In this document: positions 59,829 through 64,000 of the stretch, piece after piece | Layout of the letters: each line of letters starts with the position of its first letter | Position numbering within the stretch: the stretch's first letter is position 1 | Assembly (NCBI RefSeq): GCF_003626595.1 | Contig: NZ_RBAK01000005.1 | Coordinates: 1 to 64,000 of the forward strand | Length of the DNA stretch: 64,000 nt | Origin: Micromonospora endolithica | GTDB lineage: Bacteria > Actinomycetota > Actinomycetes > Mycobacteriales > Micromonosporaceae | Reading direction: 5' to 3' | The notes under the pieces: model-generated | The model's database searches: none | The model's input: the letters and a program-made list of their open reading frames with translations, nothing else | Told to the model about the DNA's origin: nothing | Made by a program: the position numbers and the translations under genes

Positions 59829-61166
59829 CTAGTTAATCAGCACCTGCCGGTAGAGGCTCTGCACGCAGTCGAGGCCGGTCCAGGGCAGCAAATCGACCAG
59901 GAGCTGCCGTAGGCGCTTGCGGTTGCGTTCGGATCCAGTCCGGCGCGCGAGGACGTCGGCCTGGATGGCGGCGTGACAGGCCTGCTCGATCTGGTTCATC
60001 TGCGTGTACGCGACCGCGAGGTCGATAAAGGTGCCGGAGCGTTCCCGTACGAAGTCAGCGGGCAGCAGTGTCAACGCTTCGTAGAGCGAGCGGGTCGCCT
60101 CGGTGGGCCGGCTGAGTCGGGTCAGGCATCGACCCTTGAGTCGGGCGGCGTGGCAGTCGGCGTTGAAGAAGCTCAGCCAGGCGGGCGTGTTGGCCGCGCT
60201 GACGCCGTCGAAGACCCGCTCAGCTGCGGCCAGGGCGGCCATTCCCCGGCGAGGCTCGTCAAGGAGACCGTACGCCTCACCGATTGCCTCACTCAGCCAG
60301 GAGTTGACAGCGGCCGGCATGCCCTGCCCGCCGACGTCACGGGCGGTGCCCAGCAGGCTGAGGGCGGTACGGCCGTCACCGCGGTGCAGGTGGATCTGGC
60401 TGAGAACACCGAGACCATAGGAGTGCAGGGCTCGGTCGTTCGCCTTCTCGGCGAGCGAGATCGTGAGCCGGCAGAAGCCATGTGCCTGTTGGTAGCGCTG
60501 CGCGTCGATGGCGAACCAAGCCGCGAGCTGGGCGGCGTCGCCTGCGGCGCGCAGTAGCCGGTGATGGGTGCCGGTGTTGGTGGTGCGGTTGCTGACCTCC
60601 AGCATTCGGTGCAGGTGAGCGCCGAGATCTGCGCTTACCCGGCCGGAGCCCTCCCGGTAGTCGAGGTGCCGGTAGGTGTCGGTCAGGATCTCGAAGTCCT
60701 CGACGATCCGGTCGGTGACCCGGGTCAGGACCGTGCCGGCGGGCAGCGGAGCGCCAGTGCTGTGCTCGCCGGTCGATCGGCCAGCGTGCGGCTCCGGTTC
60801 GCTCTCGCGTAGGGCCGCTGTGTCGAGGTGGCTGTGGTCCTCGCCACCGAGCAGGTCGCCGGCCGCGCACCGGTAGAGAAACGCCAGCTTGTTCAGCGTG
60901 TCCAACGACGGGGCCCGGCCCGCCGGGCCCGGCCAGATCTCCCAGTACGAGATCTGCTTTGCGGTCTTCGGCGCCTCCGCGTCGGGCCACTGCTCGTTCC
61001 AACGCCGCGCCACGTCAGCCTGCGTCAAACCATGCGCGAGGCGGAAAGCCACCCGCGGGTTGAAGCGGTACCGCTTCCGCCAGTGCGAGGCGATCTGCCG
61101 GTACGTCCAGCCACTGGCGCGAAGCTCGTCGGCCTCCTGCTGGTAGCTACGCGCGCTCCTCGCCAT
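59829..61166 (-). CDS. Helix-turn-helix regulator with a repeat-like C-terminal region
   Basis: 445 residues. The N-terminus RLAHGLTQADVARRWNEQWP with KQISYWEIWPGPAGRAPSLD is an XRE-type helix-turn-helix. From about residue 150 on the protein is helical with TPR-like spacing (LLRAAGDAAQLAAWFAIDAQ, RALHSYGLGVLSQIHLHRGD, AWLSFFNADCHAARLKGRCL). This large regulator type is abundant in actinomycetes and often controls neighbouring transport or secondary-metabolite genes. The EamA gene follows at 34 bases. Confidence 0.75.
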   Translation of the reverse strand: MARSARSYQQEADELRASGWTYRQIASHWRKRYRFNPRVAFRLAHGLTQADVARRWNEQWPDAEAPKTAKQISYWEIWPGPAGRAPSLDTLNKLAFLYRCAAGDLLGGEDHSHLDTAALRESEPEPHAGRSTGEHSTGAPLPAGTVLTRVTDRIVEDFEILTDTYRHLDYREGSGRVSADLGAHLHRMLEVSNRTTNTGTHHRLLRAAGDAAQLAAWFAIDAQRYQQAHGFCRLTISLAEKANDRALHSYGLGVLSQIHLHRGDGRTALSLLGTARDVGGQGMPAAVNSWLSEAIGEAYGLLDEPRRGMAALAAAERVFDGVSAANTPAWLSFFNADCHAARLKGRCLTRLSRPTEATRSLYEALTLLPADFVRERSGTFIDLAVAYTQMNQIEQACHAAIQADVLARRTGSERNRKRLRQLLVDLLPWTGLDCVQSLYRQVLIN

Positions 61167-61485
61167 CCCCGCCTCCGCCTCCGGGCCGCCGTGAGTAGCA
61201 CGTTAGCGATCACCGTCGCTGTGACGGAAGCCATCCACCCGAGTACTCCCCGTGATCCGTGGAGTCCTGGCGGATCGGTGATCCCCACCAATCGGGGTCG
61301 ATCTTTCCGGCTGCGGACGCGACCCTCGATCACGACGCAGATCGCCTGCTCAAGGGCATTGCCTGGCGGCACGCGATCCAGAACCGGCCGGAGGCGCGGG
61401 CGCTGATGGCGTCGCCCTCAAGCAGGTCGACCACCCACCACCTGGCGCTGCGCCCGAGCAATCGATGGGAAAAAGAGGCTCGCTG
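61167..61485. promoter_or_regulatory. Divergent control region between the regulator and the permease operon
   Basis: 320 bases without a convincing gene between the divergent starts at 61166 and 61486. A plus-strand stretch near 61350-61400 reads LLKGIAWRHAIQNRPEARAL and may be a decayed fragment. An AAAGAGG ribosome site ends the region. Confidence 0.35.
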
Positions 61486-62892
61486 ATGTATGAGCAAGAC
61501 GAGTTAGCCCGATACGGCTACCGGCAGGAGTTGGCCCGGAGGCTGCGGTTCCGGGACTTGGTCGCCTATGGCTTGGTGTACATGGTGCCGATCGCGCCGA
61601 TGGCGATCTTCGGCAGCGTCTACGCCGGCTCCGGCGGCATGGTGGCACTGGCGTACGCGGTGGGTGTGGTGGCGCTGGTGTTCACCGCGTTCTCCTACGC
61701 GCAGATGGTGAAGGCGTTCCCGATGTCGGGCAGCGTCTACAACTACGCCGGCCGGGGCATCAGCGCACCGGTCGGTTTCCTGGCCGGCTGGGTGATCCTG
61801 CTCGACTACGTTCTCGTGCCGGGTCTGCTGTACCTGGTGGCGTCGGTGGCGATGCACGCCACGGTCCCGGCGGTGCCGGTGTGGTTGTGGCTGCTCGGGT
61901 TCGTCGCGGTCAACACGGTCGTCAACTCGGTCGGCGTCCGGATGACCGCGATGGTGACCCGGGTGATGCTCGTCGGCGAGTTGATCGTCCTGGCGGTCTT
62001 CCTCGCGGTCGCCGGTTGGGCTCTTGCCTCGGGCAGGGGCAAGTTCAGCTGGGATGCCTTCTACAACTCCGACACGTTCACCTGGTCCCTCGTGGCCGGG
62101 GCGGTGTCGATCGCGGTGCTGTCCTTCCTGGGCTTCGACGGGATCAGCATGCTGGCCGAGGAGACCAAGGGCGGTTCCCGGCAGATCGGCCGGGCCATGG
62201 CCGCCGTCCTCGTCCTGGCCGGTGTGCTGTTCATCGCCCAGACCTGGCTGGCCGCGATGCTCGTCCCCGAGCCGGCCTCGCTGCTCAGCGACGGGGATCC
62301 GAACGGCACCGCCTTCTACGACGCCGCGGCCGTGGCTGGCGGAGGGTGGCTGGCGACGTTGTGCGCGGTGGCGACCGCGATCGCGTGGGGCCTGCCGAAC
62401 TCGATGGTCGCGCAGGTCGCCACCTCACGCCTGCTGTACGCGATGGCCCGCGACCGGCAACTGCCTGCCTTCTTGGCGAAGGTGTCGATCCGCCGGAACG
62501 TGCCGATCAACGCGACCCTGCTCACCGGCGCCGTGTCCCTGGTGCTCGGCCTGTACATGGCCACCCGCGGCGACGGGATCACGCTGCTGTCGTCGCTGAT
62601 CAACTTCGGGGCGATGGTCGCCTTCCTCGTTCTGCACGTCTCGGTGGTGGTGCACCACCTCATCCGCCAGGGCAGCGGCAACTGGTGGGCGCACCTGGTC
62701 ATGCCCGGGATCGGGTTCGCGATCCTCGCCTACGTGGTGGTCAACGCCAACATCGCCGCGCAGCGCCTCGGTCTGGCCTGGCTCGCCCTGGGCACGGTTG
62801 TTCTCGCCGGCCTGTACCTGTCCGGCCGCCGGCCCGCCCTGTCGGGTCTGGCGCCCGCGCAGCCGCAGGCCCGCCACGTGGAACGGGTGTGA
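61486..62892 (+). CDS. APC-superfamily amino acid permease
   Basis: About 468 residues and 12 helices. RRLRFRDLVAYGLVYMVPIA and GSVYNYAGRGISAPVGFLAG match helices 1 and 3 of APC permeases; FLGFDGISMLAEETKGGSRQ is the helix 6 region. It imports amino acids or related amines with H+ or Na+. ATG 61486 is favoured over 61465 because AAGAGG stands seven bases before it. It overlaps or abuts the amidase gene (GTGTGACC at 62887-62894), so the two form an operon. Confidence 0.87.
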   Translation: MYEQDELARYGYRQELARRLRFRDLVAYGLVYMVPIAPMAIFGSVYAGSGGMVALAYAVGVVALVFTAFSYAQMVKAFPMSGSVYNYAGRGISAPVGFLAGWVILLDYVLVPGLLYLVASVAMHATVPAVPVWLWLLGFVAVNTVVNSVGVRMTAMVTRVMLVGELIVLAVFLAVAGWALASGRGKFSWDAFYNSDTFTWSLVAGAVSIAVLSFLGFDGISMLAEETKGGSRQIGRAMAAVLVLAGVLFIAQTWLAAMLVPEPASLLSDGDPNGTAFYDAAAVAGGGWLATLCAVATAIAWGLPNSMVAQVATSRLLYAMARDRQLPAFLAKVSIRRNVPINATLLTGAVSLVLGLYMATRGDGITLLSSLINFGAMVAFLVLHVSVVVHHLIRQGSGNWWAHLVMPGIGFAILAYVVVNANIAAQRLGLAWLALGTVVLAGLYLSGRRPALSGLAPAQPQARHVERV

Positions 62893-62897
62893 CCGCC

Positions 62898-63902
62898 ATG
62901 GACACGATCACCTACCGTCCCGCCCGCGACGAGCTGGCCTACACCTTCGGCGGCCGGATGCCGGTGGCCCACGTCCGCTCCGGCGACATCCTGCAGGTGC
63001 ACACCGAGGACTGCTTCGGCGGTCTCGTGCGAGGGCCGGCGGACCTGCCGTCGCAGGTGTGCCGCATGCCATACCTGAACCCGGTGTCCGGGCCGTTCTT
63101 CGTCGAGGACGCCGAACCCGGCGACACCCTCGCCGTCCACCTCGCCGCCATCACCCCCGCCCGGAACTGGGGTGTGTCCTCGACGTTCCCGCACTTCGGG
63201 GCGTTGACCGGCACGTTCCACACTGCCACCCTGCAGCCGCCGCTTGAGGAGCGGGTGTGGGTGTACGACATCGACCGGCACGCCGGCACGGTCCGCTTCC
63301 ACGCCACAGCCAGCGACCACTGCGTCGACCTGCCGCTGGACCCGATGATCGGCACGATCGGGGTCGCTCCTGGCGGGTTCGAGGCCCGCTCCACGATCGT
63401 CCCCGACAGCCATGGCGGGAACCTGGACACCCCGCAGCTGCGCGCCGGAACGACCCTCTACCTGGGGGTGAACGTGCACGGGGCGATGCTCGCCCTCGGC
63501 GACGGACACGCCCGCCAAGGCGAAGGCGAGGCCTGCGGGGTCGGGGTGGAAATCGCCACGACCACCACCCTGGCCATCGAGGTCATCAAGAGCACCCCAA
63601 CGGTGTGGCCCCGGCTGGAGACCGACACGTCGATCATGTCGGTCGGCTGCGCCCGGCCTCTGGAGGACGCCTACCGAATCGCCCACCGCGACCTGGTCGC
63701 CTGGGCCAGCACGCTCACCGGCCTGGACGAGCTCGACACATACCAGCTGGTCTCGCAGGCGGGGCGGGCGCCGATCGGCAACGTGTGCGACCCGAACTAC
63801 ACGGCCCTCGCCGCCGTCGACAAGACGCTGCTGCCGGACCCGACCGCCGCCTACACGGGGGTACACGCCCGGCTGCGGCAGCGCGCGGCCGGGCGGGGAT
63901 AG
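62898..63902 (+). CDS. Acetamidase/formamidase-family protein
   Basis: 334 residues. SGDILQVHTEDCFGG, NPVSGPFFVEDAEPGDTLAV, PLDPMIGTIGVAPG, PDSHGGNLDTPQLRAGTTLY, LGVNVHGAMLALGDGHARQG and GVGVEI are the FmdA_AmdA family landmarks, including metal-binding His and Asp. It should split a short amide into acid and ammonia. The upstream permease would supply the amide, so the pair is a nitrogen-scavenging operon (inference). GTG 62889, overlapping the permease stop, is an alternative start. Confidence 0.87.
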   Translation: MDTITYRPARDELAYTFGGRMPVAHVRSGDILQVHTEDCFGGLVRGPADLPSQVCRMPYLNPVSGPFFVEDAEPGDTLAVHLAAITPARNWGVSSTFPHFGALTGTFHTATLQPPLEERVWVYDIDRHAGTVRFHATASDHCVDLPLDPMIGTIGVAPGGFEARSTIVPDSHGGNLDTPQLRAGTTLYLGVNVHGAMLALGDGHARQGEGEACGVGVEIATTTTLAIEVIKSTPTVWPRLETDTSIMSVGCARPLEDAYRIAHRDLVAWASTLTGLDELDTYQLVSQAGRAPIGNVCDPNYTALAAVDKTLLPDPTAAYTGVHARLRQRAAGRG

Positions 63903-63914
63903 ACGGCCGGTGCG

Positions 63915-64000
63915 ATGACCGCGTCGATTCCTCAGCTGCCGCTGCGTGACGAGCTGTTCCTGCTTGGCCACAACGACGACACCGGCCAACCCCACATCCA
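63915..64000 (+). CDS. Start of a GPP34 (Golgi phosphoprotein 3-like) gene, cut by the window end
   Basis: 28 codons: MTASIPQLPLRDELFLLGHN then DDTGQPHI. This is the typical N-terminus of actinobacterial GPP34 proteins (LPLREEFFLLAHDDxTGKPxI), which bind phosphoinositide-like lipids in eukaryotes and are of unknown role in bacteria. ATG 63915 lies 12 bases after the amidase stop, so it may belong to the same transcript. Confidence 0.6.
   Translation, partial: MTASIPQLPLRDELFLLGHNDDTGQPHI

Noticed and set aside
61881..63902. A 673-residue plus-strand open frame
   Set aside because: It overlaps the permease out of frame and becomes the amidase frame only after 62889. Only the amidase part is real.

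Overview
This is very GC-rich actinobacterial DNA. GTG starts, strong AAGGAG-type ribosome sites, ATGA/GTGA stop-start overlaps and families such as BTAD/LysM regulators, DUF2637, DUF6671, baeRF3-type proteins and GPP34 fit a Micromonospora-like member of the Micromonosporaceae. The genus is an inference from gene content, not a database result.

1-25 kb is a decayed stress and signalling region. Intact genes are an acyltransferase, an acyl-CoA synthetase, an isocitrate dehydrogenase coupled to an odd beta-carbonic-anhydrase-like gene, a DUF6671 gene, a TerC / general-stress-protein / baeRF3-type / unknown-protein cassette, a large GGDEF-EAL protein, two STAS proteins and a GH15 glycosidase. 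Between them lie many broken genes: PrsW, universal stress protein, TerC, baeRF3, GGDEF, a P-type ATPase scrap, and IS256, ISL3-like, IS5 and ISAs1 transposase remnants. The TerC and baeRF3 scraps suggest that a second copy of the stress cassette once existed here.

25-33.4 kb (plus strand) holds four packed genes: an Hsp70-like ATPase fused to membrane helices, two membrane proteins ending in BTAD/SARP-type regulatory domains (the second with a LysM domain), and a DUF2637 membrane protein with a C-terminal helix-turn-helix. They face a long minus-strand array (33.8-55.1 kb) across a strong bidirectional terminator. The array has about twenty small genes typical of actinomycete plasmids and integrative elements (DUF4262, DUF3085, DUF4314, zinc-ribbon, wHTH, and several paralogous unknown families), an FAD monooxygenase, a MoxR AAA ATPase with a zincin-motif/VWA partner, an NlpC/P60 wall hydrolase and a small diguanylate-cyclase-like protein. 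Most gaps in the array carry a GC-rich hairpin just before the next ribosome site. Two array genes each contain one in-frame stop codon. No replication, integrase or DNA-translocase gene is visible, so this looks like part of an integrated plasmid or conjugative element.

Inside the array, 46985-48122 is a 1.14-kb unit with inverted terminal repeats and a perfect 5-bp target duplication (ATCAG). Its only gene encodes a pentapeptide/DinB-type protein and there is no transposase, so it is a candidate mobile insertion cassette.

55.4-64 kb looks like ordinary accessory chromosome: an unknown gene, an FAD oxidoreductase, tryptophanyl-tRNA synthetase, a HAD hydrolase, an EamA exporter, a helix-turn-helix regulator with a repeat-like C-terminal region, an amino-acid permease coupled to an acetamidase/formamidase, and the start of a GPP34 gene.
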